Assembly: GCA_046734795.1 (NCBI GenBank)
Contig: JBKPRX010000120.1
Location: 1-29,917, forward strand
Reading direction: 5' to 3'
Source of the DNA: JBKPRX01 sp046734795
GTDB lineage: Bacteria; Actinomycetota; Thermoleophilia; Gaiellales; Gaiellaceae
Length of the DNA stretch: 29,917 bases
The translations under genes were made by a program, and so were the position numbers. Under the pieces are notes generated by a model that searched no databases, had not been told where the DNA came from, and saw only the letters and a program-made list of their open reading frames with translations. This document shows, in pieces, positions 16,870-23,891 of the stretch; position 1 is the first letter of the stretch, and every line of letters starts with the position of its first letter.

Positions 16870-18014
16870 GGCGCGACCTCCACGACGGTGCAGACGGAGC
16901 CGGAGCCGGTGCTCGCGCGCACTTGGCGAAGTCCTTCGCTCAAGCGTCGGCGATCCTCGGCGCCGGCCGCGAGCAGCTCGAGTTGCTGACCGTCCGGCTC
17001 GGTGAGCGCGACGAGCTCGAGACGAAGCTCGACGATCGGCGCAGGTAGTTCCGCGAGCTTCGGTGCGAGCGCAGCACGAATGCGATCGCGGTCGGCGGTC
17101 GGATCGCGGAGCGTGACCGTCCGCCGCCAGGAGCCGCCGCCGACGAGCCGTGCGGAGAGCGCGGTCTTCCGGATGAAGCGGTCGCGCCGCTCCGGTCGCG
17201 CGAGCACGGTGTCGAGGAGCGCCGCGAATGCGCGACGGAGCGTGAGCTCGTTGCCGACCGGCTCGGGAAACTCGATCGCCTCGAAGAGCTCGGCGGGCGG
17301 CCGCCGCCCCCGAATGCGCGCGGCCGTCCCACCTTTCGCCAGCCCCCAGGCGCGGCGGCCGTCCGGCCCCAGCCGTTCGGCGACGGCGCCACGCGGAAGA
17401 CCGGCGAGCTGACCGAGGCTGCGGATGCCGAGCGCTTCGAGCTCGGCGTACCGCGCGCTCTCGAGCGGCAGCAGCGAGAGCGGCAGAGGAGCGAGAAACT
17501 CCTCCTGCCGCTCCGCGCCGACGACGAGAAGCTGGCCTGGCCGCGCCACGCATGACGCGGCCAGTGCTGCAAAGCGCCGTTCAGCGGCGCCAATCCTTGC
17601 GTCCCACGACGCTCCCACTGCGGCAAGCGCGCGTTCGAGCGCCGGCTTCAACCCACCGTAGAGCCGCTCGACGCCGCGCGTCTCGAAGAAGACGCAGCCG
17701 GTCTCGGACGAGTCGACTGCGAAGCCCGCGTTCTCGAGTCGGCGCAGGATCCCCTCCCACTCCTCTGCTGCAGCGGCCGGGTCTCGCTCGACGAGCTCGA
17801 GCTGCGGACACGTTGCGAGCGCCTCGCCAAGCCGCATGCCCGGCTGGACGCCGAGCGCGTCGGCAGCGGCCGTGACCGGCCCGATCCGAGGCGAGCCATT
17901 TCCTGACGACCCCGTCTCGGACGGCGCGAGGGCGACCGGCCGCACCGTCAGAGCAGGCGTCTTCCGGAGCGCGGCCCGCAATTCGAACCCGGGGATGGAG
18001 AGGCAGGCGATCAT
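16818..18014 (-). CDS. imuB: ImuB-like Y-family DNA polymerase homologue
   Basis: A 398-aa protein of the Y-family polymerase superfamily, ImuB type. ImuB is a non-catalytic hub that brings DnaE2 to the beta clamp at lesions. The start MIACLSIPGFELRAAL replaces the metal-binding DxD of active Y polymerases with Ser/Pro, in line with an inactive active site. The thumb region has an HhH-like LEALGIRSLGQLAGLP (192-207). QLELLA (344-349) lies where ImuB proteins carry the clamp-binding QLxLW-type motif. ATG 18014 matches the conserved N-terminus; earlier codons would translate the regulatory region. Two LexA boxes lie immediately upstream, so it should be SOS-induced. No imuA/imuA' gene lies beside it. 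Confidence 0.9.
   Translation of the reverse strand: MIACLSIPGFELRAALRKTPALTVRPVALAPSETGSSGNGSPRIGPVTAAADALGVQPGMRLGEALATCPQLELVERDPAAAAEEWEGILRRLENAGFAVDSSETGCVFFETRGVERLYGGLKPALERALAAVGASWDARIGAAERRFAALAASCVARPGQLLVVGAERQEEFLAPLPLSLLPLESARYAELEALGIRSLGQLAGLPRGAVAERLGPDGRRAWGLAKGGTAARIRGRRPPAELFEAIEFPEPVGNELTLRRAFAALLDTVLARPERRDRFIRKTALSARLVGGGSWRRTVTLRDPTADRDRIRAALAPKLAELPAPIVELRLELVALTEPDGQQLELLAAGAEDRRRLSEGLRQVRASTGSGSVCTVVEVAPWSRIPETRALFVPRDE
16876..16881 (-). promoter_or_regulatory. Ribosome-binding site of the DUF6504-like gene
   Basis: GGAGGT on the minus strand, 6 nt before ATG 16869, inside the imuB reading frame. It decides the start of the small gene. Confidence 0.6.
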
Positions 18015-18016
18015 GG

Positions 18017-18028
18017 GAACATACGTTC
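18017..18028. promoter_or_regulatory. LexA (SOS) box proximal to imuB
   Basis: GAAC-ATAC-GTTC is a perfect palindromic-arm match to the Gram-positive/actinobacterial LexA box. It ends 2 bp from the imuB ATG, so bound LexA would block initiation directly. Confidence 0.85.
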
Positions 18029-18033
18029 TACAC

Positions 18034-18045
18034 GAACAGACGTTC
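18034..18045. promoter_or_regulatory. Second LexA (SOS) box of imuB
   Basis: GAAC-AGAC-GTTC, again with perfect GAAC/GTTC arms, centred 17 bp from the first box. Tandem boxes suggest tight repression before DNA damage. Confidence 0.82.
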
Positions 18046-18177
18046 CCCTGCAACCCTGTCCGAAAACGTCCGTGGGATGTTGTCGATTACAGAACGGGCG
18101 AGCCGGCGATCCGCCCGCTGCTGACTCCCCGGCCAGAGTTCAGGAATGACCCGTGAGAGGAAAGGATCGTCCAGACG

Positions 18178-19146
18178 ATGAAGGCGGTCGTTCGGGACAC
18201 GTACGGATCCGTCGACGTTCTGCGGCTTGAGGAGATCACCGAGCCGGTCGCGGCTGAGGGTGAGGTGTTGGTGCGGGTGCATGCGGCGGGCGTCGACCAG
18301 GGCGTCTGGCACCTGATGACAGGGACGCCGTACGTGATGCGCCTGGTGGGCTTCGGCATTCGTGCGCCGAAGAATCCGTTGCTCGGATACGACGTCGCCG
18401 GACGCATCGAGGCAGTCGGTGCAAGCGCGGGCCTGTTTCGGCCTGGGGACGAGGTATTCGGGACCTGCCGCGGTTCCTTCGCCGAGTACGCCGTGGCCCG
18501 TGCCGATCGCCTCGCCGCGAAGCCAGACAACGTGAGCTTCGAGCAGGCTGCCGCCGCCTCGATCTCTGGATACGCCGCTCTGCAGGCGGTCCGCGACCAC
18601 GGCAAGGTCGAAGCCGGGCAGCGCGTCCTGATCATTGGTGCGGGCGGAGGCGTCGGGACGTTCGCGGTGCAGATCGCGAAGGCAGACGGGGCGGAGGTCA
18701 CCGGCGTCTGCGGCACGGCGAAGACCGAGCTGGTGCGCTCGATCGGTGCCGACCATGTGATCGACTACACCAGAGAGGACTTCACGGACAAGCGCGACCG
18801 CTACGACGTGATCCTCGACATCGCCGGCAACCGCCCCCTCTCCCAACTCCGCCGTGCGTTGAGACCGCGGGGAACACTCGTAATCGTCGGCGCAGAAGAC
18901 GCAGGCAACTGGCTCGGAATCCGGCGCCAGCTCCGGGCGGCGGCGCTTTCGCCCTTCGTCCGCCAAGAGCTCGGCTTCTTCATCTCAAAGGAGCGCAAAC
19001 AGGACCTGGAGGAGCTGCGAAAGCTGCTCGAAGCCGGTACGGTCAGGCCGGTCGTCGACAGGACATTCCCGCTCGACGGGGTTCCCGAGGCGATCCGCTA
19101 CCTCAGAGACGGCCGCGCCCGCGGGAAGATCGTCATCACCCTCTAG
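18178..19146 (+). CDS. Zinc-free MDR-family NAD(P)-dependent oxidoreductase (quinone oxidoreductase-like)
   Basis: A 322-aa cytoplasmic medium-chain dehydrogenase/reductase. The N-terminal GroES-like domain starts MKAVVRDTYGSVDVLRLEEI. The Rossmann domain carries the nucleotide motif GAGGGVG (154-160), followed by the typical ADGAEVTGVCGTAK. The GHE and four-Cys zinc motifs of alcohol dehydrogenases are missing, which places it with quinone oxidoreductase / alkenal reductase relatives. GAGAGGAAAGGA lies before ATG 18178, with somewhat long spacing to the core. It is divergent from imuB across a 163-bp gap holding the LexA boxes; nothing suggests it is SOS-controlled, although the boxes are about 135 bp upstream. 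The substrate is unknown. Confidence 0.9.
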   Translation: MKAVVRDTYGSVDVLRLEEITEPVAAEGEVLVRVHAAGVDQGVWHLMTGTPYVMRLVGFGIRAPKNPLLGYDVAGRIEAVGASAGLFRPGDEVFGTCRGSFAEYAVARADRLAAKPDNVSFEQAAAASISGYAALQAVRDHGKVEAGQRVLIIGAGGGVGTFAVQIAKADGAEVTGVCGTAKTELVRSIGADHVIDYTREDFTDKRDRYDVILDIAGNRPLSQLRRALRPRGTLVIVGAEDAGNWLGIRRQLRAAALSPFVRQELGFFISKERKQDLEELRKLLEAGTVRPVVDRTFPLDGVPEAIRYLRDGRARGKIVITL

Positions 19147-19190
19147 CGCACCACCCGCCGCGCGCCGAAGTCAAGCGCTCTCGGGTTCTG

Positions 19191-19211
19191 CTGCACGCAG
19201 CCTGCGTGCAG
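19191..19211. repeat. Perfect 21-bp inverted repeat in the gap before the exporter gene
   Basis: Arms of 10 bp (CTGCACGCAG and its complement) flank a single C. As RNA it forms an 8-bp GC-rich stem with a 5-nt loop, 45 nt after the oxidoreductase stop, but no U-run follows. It could be a terminator without a U-tract or a regulator operator 150 bp before the exporter start. Confidence 0.5.
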
Positions 19212-19323
19212 TGGACTGCCGCTCCGCTGACCTAATCCTGACTTCAGTGAGAGCGGTCACGCCCGATTCGCTTGGAGCAACTCGGACAGAAGCGACGAAG
19301 CCGTTTTGGTTCTCGCTACGCTA

Positions 19324-19343
19324 AGCGGACTCGCCCGTCCGCT
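19324..19343. promoter_or_regulatory. Candidate TetR operator before the exporter gene
   Basis: A 20-bp inverted repeat (AGCGGAC, 6-nt gap, GTCCGCT) ends 8 bp before the GGAGG ribosome-binding site of the exporter. Size and position fit an operator for the TetR protein encoded directly downstream. The match is structural only. Confidence 0.4.
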
Positions 19344-19351
19344 TCATCCTC

Positions 19352-19356
19352 GGAGG
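19352..19356 (+). promoter_or_regulatory. Ribosome-binding site of the exporter gene
   Basis: GGAGG, 4 nt before the GTG at 19361. It selects this GTG as the start. Confidence 0.7.
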
Positions 19357-19360
19357 TCTT

Positions 19361-20791
19361 GTGCCCACTCGTGAAACGAATCCCTGGCTCGTCCTCGTCC
19401 TCATCTGCCTTGCCCAGTTCATGGTCGTCCTCGACGCGACGATCGTGAACGTGGCGCTGCCCTCGATTCAGAAGGATCTCGGGCTGAGCGAGGCCAACCT
19501 CCAGTGGATCGTGAACGCGTACGCGCTCGTGTTCGGAGGCTTCCTGCTGCTCGGCGGCCGCGCCGGCGACCTGCTTGGGCGCAAGCGTGTGTTCCTGATC
19601 GGGCTCGTGATCTTCACCACGGCGTCGCTCCTGGACGGCCTCGCCACGGGCTCCGGAATGCTGATCGGGGCGCGCGCGCTCCAAGGGCTTGGCGCGGCGT
19701 TGATCGCGCCGGCGGCGCTCTCGATCATCTCGACGAGCTTCTCCGAAGGCGCCGAGCGCGCAAAGGCCCTCGGTGTCTGGGCGGCGATCGCGATCGGCGG
19801 CTCTGCCGTCGGCCTCGTCCTCGGCGGCTTTCTGACGCAGGTCTTCTCCTGGCCGTGGATCTTCTTCGTCAACGTGCCGGTCGGCGTGGTCGGCTTCATC
19901 TTGTCGCTGCGCCTGATCCCCGAGTCGCGCGACGAGCATTTGCACAGGAGCTTCGACCTGCCCGGAGCGGTCACGGCCACCGCAGGCCTGATGTCGCTCG
20001 TCTACGCGATCGTCAAGTCCGAGACCGAAGGCTGGACGGCCCCGGTCACGATCGGCTTCTTCGTCGTCGCCGCCGTGCTGCTCACGTCGTTCGTGCTCAT
20101 CGAGATGCGGACGAAGGCACCGCTCGTTCGCCTCTCGATCTTCCGCGTGCGCTCGTTGACGACGGCGAACATCGTCATGTTCCTCGTCGCCTCGGGCATG
20201 TTCGCGATGTTCTTCTTCAACACGCTCTACATCCAGCGCGTGCTTGGCTACGGGCCGCTCGAGGCGGGCCTCGCCTTCCTGCCGTTTACGGCGGGGATCA
20301 TGGTGTCGGCCGGGCTGGCCTCGCGGTTCGCGCCACGCGTGGGCGTTCGTCCGGTAGCGGCGATCGGGATGGTCGTCAGTGTGGTCGGCATGTTGCTCCT
20401 GACGCGACTGCCGGTCGACGGCTCGTACCTTGCCGACGTGCTGCCCGCGCTCCTGCTCACGTCGCTTGGCATGGGCGCCGTGTTCATGCCGCTCACGCTC
20501 ATCGCCACAACTGGTTTGAAGGACGAGGATCAAGGGCTCGCGTCGGGCCTCTTCAACACCTCGCAGCAGATCGGTGGCGCTCTCGGGCTGGCAGTGCTCT
20601 CGACGATCGCCGCCAGTCGCACGTCATCGGTCGGCGGCGACGACGCCGAGGCGCTCGTGGCCGGGTTCCACTGGGCTTTCGCGGGCGGCGCGATCCTCAT
20701 CCTCGCCGCTCTCGTCGTGATGCTCACGACGCTCCGCGCGCGCCACGTGGCGCGGATCGAAGCGCAAGCCGCGCCGGTGGCGGTCGTTTGA
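19361..20791 (+). CDS. DHA2-family (EmrB/QacA) MFS drug exporter
   Basis: A 476-aa inner-membrane proton-driven exporter with about 14 hydrophobic helices. Family motifs are clear: LDATIVNVALPSIQ in helix 1, the loop 2-3 motif GGRAGDLLGRKRV, RALQGLGAAL in helix 4, and the antiporter motif GGSAVGLVLGG in helix 5. The DHA2 group exports multiple drugs, dyes or cell-made antibiotics. The start is GTG with a clear GGAGG. The stop codon overlaps the following TetR gene by one base (TGATG), so the pump and its likely repressor are co-expressed and translationally coupled. The substrate is unknown. Confidence 0.94.
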   Translation: MPTRETNPWLVLVLICLAQFMVVLDATIVNVALPSIQKDLGLSEANLQWIVNAYALVFGGFLLLGGRAGDLLGRKRVFLIGLVIFTTASLLDGLATGSGMLIGARALQGLGAALIAPAALSIISTSFSEGAERAKALGVWAAIAIGGSAVGLVLGGFLTQVFSWPWIFFVNVPVGVVGFILSLRLIPESRDEHLHRSFDLPGAVTATAGLMSLVYAIVKSETEGWTAPVTIGFFVVAAVLLTSFVLIEMRTKAPLVRLSIFRVRSLTTANIVMFLVASGMFAMFFFNTLYIQRVLGYGPLEAGLAFLPFTAGIMVSAGLASRFAPRVGVRPVAAIGMVVSVVGMLLLTRLPVDGSYLADVLPALLLTSLGMGAVFMPLTLIATTGLKDEDQGLASGLFNTSQQIGGALGLAVLSTIAASRTSSVGGDDAEALVAGFHWAFAGGAILILAALVVMLTTLRARHVARIEAQAAPVAVV

Positions 20792-21294
20792 TGGCCACCG
20801 TCCTGCGGGCGGACGCGCAGCGCAACCGCGACCGCTTGCTCGAGGCGGCCGCGGAGTGCTTCGCCGAGCACGGGATCGACTGCAGCGTCGACGAGATCGC
20901 GCGCCGTGCTGGCGTCGGTCACGGCACCGTCTTCCGCCGCTTCTCGACGAAAGAAGCGCTGCTGCTCGCGGTCGTCGTGCGGCGGATCGAGGCATTGACG
21001 ACCATCGCCGCGGAGGCCGCCGAGGCACCGGACGTCGAGGCTGCTTTCGAGGGCTTCGTCCGCGCCGCAGCCGAGTCGTACGCACGCGACCGCGCCATCG
21101 TTGAAGGGCTCGAGCGCTGTGTCGACCAGCCCGAGCTGGCCGCGCTGATCGCCGCGGTCGACCGGCTTGCCCGCCGTGCCCGGAAGGCAGGTGTCCTCCG
21201 ACCCAAGCTCGGAGCGGAGGACGTGCTGAGGCTCATTCCGATGGCGAGCCTCTATCCGGATGTCGTGCTCGACGGTCTGCGGCCGCGCGCCTAG
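20791..21294 (+). CDS. TetR-family transcriptional regulator
   Basis: A 167-aa DNA-binding regulator. The N-terminal helix-turn-helix is typical: RLLEAAAECFAEHG then CSVDEIARRAGVGHGTVFRRF (31-51) and STKEALL. The C-terminal ligand-binding domain is shorter than average but complete in outline. The ATG at 20791 overlaps the exporter stop (TGATG). By position it is likely the ligand-responsive repressor of the exporter operon, acting at the inverted repeat at 19324-19343; this is inference. Confidence 0.92.
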   Translation: MATVLRADAQRNRDRLLEAAAECFAEHGIDCSVDEIARRAGVGHGTVFRRFSTKEALLLAVVVRRIEALTTIAAEAAEAPDVEAAFEGFVRAAAESYARDRAIVEGLERCVDQPELAALIAAVDRLARRARKAGVLRPKLGAEDVLRLIPMASLYPDVVLDGLRPRA

Positions 21295-21334
21295 TCAAGC
21301 GTTCAACGGCTTCCAATAGGGGAACGCACACGAC

Positions 21335-22060
21335 GTGCTCGACCACGTGACGATCCGGGCGCGTGACCGCGCTGTCTCGGAACGGTTCTACGAGACCGTC
21401 CTCGCCACGCTCGGGGTCGAGCCGAGCTACCGCGGCGAGCACTACACGGAGTGGAACGACTTCTCGTCCGGTCAGGCGACCGGCGAGAAGCCGGCGACGC
21501 ATCGCCTGCACATCGGTTTCGCCGCTCCTTCGCGCGCGCACGTCGACGCGTTCTGGCGCGCCGGAATCGATGCGGGCTACCGCGACGACGGCGAGCCAGG
21601 CGAGCGGCCGCAGTACAGCGACGATTACTACGGCGCGTTCCTCCTCGATCCCGACGGCAACAGCATCGAGGCCGTCCATCACAGCGACTTACCGAAAGAC
21701 GACTGTCACGTCGACCACTTCTGGCTGCGCGTTGCAGATCTCGACGCGGCGCGCGACTTCTACGAGACGATTGCACCGCACGCAGGCTTTCGGCGCGTCG
21801 AAGGCCTGCCGGACCACGCGCATTTCGACGGGCCCGGCGTGAAGTTCACGCTCGTCCCAGGGGAGCCGAGCGAGCACGTCCACATCGCGTTCAGCGGCGA
21901 TCGCACCGCCGTCCACGCCTTCCACTCGGCCGCACTCGCCGCGGGATTCCGCGACAACGGCTCACCCGGCGAGCGGCCGGAGTACCACGCGGGCTACTAC
22001 GCGGCGTTCGTGCTCGATCCCGACGGCAACAACGTCGAGATCGTCGACCACGGTCGCTGA
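21335..22060 (+). CDS. Two-domain VOC (glyoxalase/bleomycin-resistance fold) protein
   Basis: A 241-aa cytoplasmic protein of two tandem vicinal-oxygen-chelate modules (about 1-118 and 124-241). Each keeps a His-His-Glu metal set: His4, His59, Glu112 in the first and His128, His183, Glu235 in the second. Both modules also end with a LDPDGN-type turn before the last strand. VOC enzymes include lyases, dioxygenases and antibiotic-resistance proteins; the two halves may act as one enzyme or be two sites. GTG 21335 has an AGGGGAA ribosome-binding site. It follows the TetR gene by 40 bp on the same strand and may belong to the same detoxification unit. Confidence 0.88.
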   Translation: MLDHVTIRARDRAVSERFYETVLATLGVEPSYRGEHYTEWNDFSSGQATGEKPATHRLHIGFAAPSRAHVDAFWRAGIDAGYRDDGEPGERPQYSDDYYGAFLLDPDGNSIEAVHHSDLPKDDCHVDHFWLRVADLDAARDFYETIAPHAGFRRVEGLPDHAHFDGPGVKFTLVPGEPSEHVHIAFSGDRTAVHAFHSAALAAGFRDNGSPGERPEYHAGYYAAFVLDPDGNNVEIVDHGR

Positions 22061-22074
22061 CGGGCGTTCGGCGA

Positions 22075-22080
22075 TAGGGT
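22075..22080 (+). promoter_or_regulatory. Candidate -10 box (TAGGGT) of the alpha/beta hydrolase gene
   Basis: TAGGGT ends 6 nt before ATG 22087, in the leaderless geometry. No Shine-Dalgarno sequence precedes that ATG. The gene may therefore have its own promoter despite lying only 26 bp after the VOC gene. Confidence 0.4.
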
Positions 22081-22086
22081 CGATGC

Positions 22087-22926
22087 ATGAAAGAGCGATT
22101 CGAGCTCCCGATCGACAGCGGCGCACTCGTCGGAGCTCGGAGCGGCACTGGCGCGCCCGCGCTTCTGCTTCACGGCGGCGCAGCGATCCCGGACTACCTC
22201 GGCGACTGCGCGGAGCTCCTCGACGGTCTGTTCGAGACGATCCGTTACACGCAGCGCGGAACCCCGCCCTCCGGCGGCGATCCGCCGTACACGATCGAGG
22301 CGCACATGGACGACGCGCTCCGTGTCCTCGACCGCTTCGAGCTCGAACGCGCGTGGGCGATCGGCCACTCGTGGGGCGGACATCTGGCGATGCATCTCGC
22401 TGTTGCCCATCCCGACCGGCTGCTCGGCCTGTTGCTGATCGATCCGCTCAGCGCCGACGGAGGCGTCTTCGAGGAGTTCGGAGCGAACCTCACTCGCAAT
22501 CTCACCGACGCGCAGCGCGCTCGGCTCGGAGAGATCGAGGAGCGCCGGCGTGAGGGGCTCGTCACCGAAGCCGAGCTCGTGGAGCGCTTCGCCACGATCT
22601 GGCCGCAGTTCTTCGCGCGACCGGAAGAGGCGTCACCGGCGCCGCCGCGCATCGGAGTGCAAGCCTCGATCGAGACGAACGCTTCCATCGCCGAGCACTT
22701 CGAGCGCGGCACGCTCGCGAAGGGGCTGCCGCACGTGCAAATGCCAGCGCTCTTTCTCCACGGCGAGGAAGATCCGCTCCCGCTTCGCTGGGTTGTCGCA
22801 ACCGCCGAGCTGATCCCCGGAGCGCAGATCGAGACGATCGCCGACTGCGGTCACTTCCCGTGGCTCGAGCAGCCAACGGCGTTCCGAAACGCCGTCGAGC
22901 GGCTGCTGGCACGCGTGCCTGCCTAG
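22087..22926 (+). CDS. Alpha/beta hydrolase (proline iminopeptidase-like)
   Basis: A 279-aa cytoplasmic alpha/beta-hydrolase-fold enzyme. The oxyanion-hole HGG (29-31) is followed by the nucleophile elbow GHSWGG with Ser95. The acid is Asp229 in LHGEEDPLP and the base His255 in DCGHFPWLEQP. The RYTQRGTPPSGG segment near residue 53 resembles S33-type hydrolases, with a helical cap between about 120 and 210. It could be a peptidase, esterase or haloperoxidase-like enzyme. The substrate is unknown. The ATG at 22087 was chosen for its conserved N-terminus; an out-of-frame ATG sits 4 nt earlier. Confidence 0.9.
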   Translation: MKERFELPIDSGALVGARSGTGAPALLLHGGAAIPDYLGDCAELLDGLFETIRYTQRGTPPSGGDPPYTIEAHMDDALRVLDRFELERAWAIGHSWGGHLAMHLAVAHPDRLLGLLLIDPLSADGGVFEEFGANLTRNLTDAQRARLGEIEERRREGLVTEAELVERFATIWPQFFARPEEASPAPPRIGVQASIETNASIAEHFERGTLAKGLPHVQMPALFLHGEEDPLPLRWVVATAELIPGAQIETIADCGHFPWLEQPTAFRNAVERLLARVPA

Positions 22927-22970
22927 CGCACCACTGCCCCGGTCGAGCCGGCGCGGTCCACGGACGCGGC

Positions 22971-22976
22971 TACGCT
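22971..22976 (+). promoter_or_regulatory. Candidate -10 box (TACGCT) of the rhomboid gene
   Basis: TACGCT ends 9 nt before the TTG at 22986. It supports leaderless initiation at that TTG rather than at ATG 23001, which has a GGAG directly abutting it and so badly spaced. Confidence 0.35.
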
Positions 22977-22985
22977 AGTCCGGCC

Positions 22986-23891
22986 TTGGCCAGCCAGGAG
23001 ATGCCTACGTGCTACCGGCACCCCGACCGGCCGACAGGCCTCTCGTGCTCGGAATGCGGACGGCCGATCTGCGTCGACTGCATGACGGCCGCGCCGGTCG
23101 GCTTGCGTTGCCCGGATCACGCCGGCAAGCGACGCGCTGTGCCGGCCGCCGCCGCGGCCCGGCGTCGCGCCAACATCCGTGCGCCCCGGACTCCGCTCGC
23201 GAGTGCGACAGCGCCGGTGACGAAGGTCCTGATCGGGCTAAACGTCGCGATGTACCTGATCACGGTCGTGCAAGGGGCAGGTCTGAACGCGCCGGGCGGC
23301 TCGGTGTTCGCGAAGTTCGCTCTCTTCGGGCCGCGCTACTTCCTCGACGGGACGCTCTACGGCGGCGTCTCGCACGGCGAGTGGTGGCGGCTCGTGACCG
23401 CCACCTTCCTCCACGCGAGCATCATCCACCTCGGCTTCAACATGCTCGCGCTGCTGTGGTTCGGCGGACCCGTCGAGGAATACCTCGGTCGTCTCCGCTT
23501 CATCCTTCTGTATCTCGTCTCCGGGCTCGCGGGCTCGGCGGGTGCGCTGATCCAGAACCCGACCGGGATTACGGTCGGAGCGTCCGGCGCGATCTTCGGG
23601 ATCCTGGGCGCGATGGTCGTGCTCGAGTGGCAGGCGACGGGGCGAGTCGGCGGCAACGCGTTAACGCTGATCGTCATCAACCTCGGCCTCAGCTTCGCGA
23701 TCCCGAACGTCTCGTGGGGCGGTCACGTCGGCGGCCTCATCGGCGGCGTGCTCTGCACGCTTGCCTTCGCGCGCTTCGGCCGCGGCCATGCCGCGTACGG
23801 ACGCGTCGGTCTTCTCGGCTACGCGACGCTTCTCGTCGTCGGCGTCGCGAGCGTGGCGCTCGCCTACTGGAGCGTCAAGGGGTACGCGTAG
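22986..23891 (+). CDS. Rhomboid-family intramembrane serine protease with N-terminal zinc finger
   Basis: About 301 aa from TTG 22986 (296 from ATG 23001). The cytoplasmic N-terminus has a B-box-like zinc finger with spacing CxxH, CxxC, CxxC, CxxH, enough for two zinc ions. A linker leads to a six- or seven-helix rhomboid core: HLGFNMLALLWFGG (oxyanion His/Asn), TVGASGAIFGILG with the nucleophile Ser (200 from the TTG) and SWGGHVGGLIGG with the catalytic His (247). The dyad is intact, so it should cleave membrane proteins. Zinc-finger rhomboids are known in actinobacteria; the role of the finger is not. The gene overlaps the convergent histidine kinase gene by 17 bp. Confidence 0.9.
   Translation: MASQEMPTCYRHPDRPTGLSCSECGRPICVDCMTAAPVGLRCPDHAGKRRAVPAAAAARRRANIRAPRTPLASATAPVTKVLIGLNVAMYLITVVQGAGLNAPGGSVFAKFALFGPRYFLDGTLYGGVSHGEWWRLVTATFLHASIIHLGFNMLALLWFGGPVEEYLGRLRFILLYLVSGLAGSAGALIQNPTGITVGASGAIFGILGAMVVLEWQATGRVGGNALTLIVINLGLSFAIPNVSWGGHVGGLIGGVLCTLAFARFGRGHAAYGRVGLLGYATLLVVGVASVALAYWSVKGYA

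Noticed and set aside
18178..18966. Minus-strand open frames antisense to the oxidoreductase
   Set aside because: They carry no recognisable domain, and the plus strand encodes a full MDR protein with the nucleotide-binding motif.
18178..19146. Possible horizontal origin of the MDR oxidoreductase gene
   Set aside because: Codon choice looks slightly less biased than its neighbours by eye, but there is no mobile element, repeat or clear composition break to support transfer.
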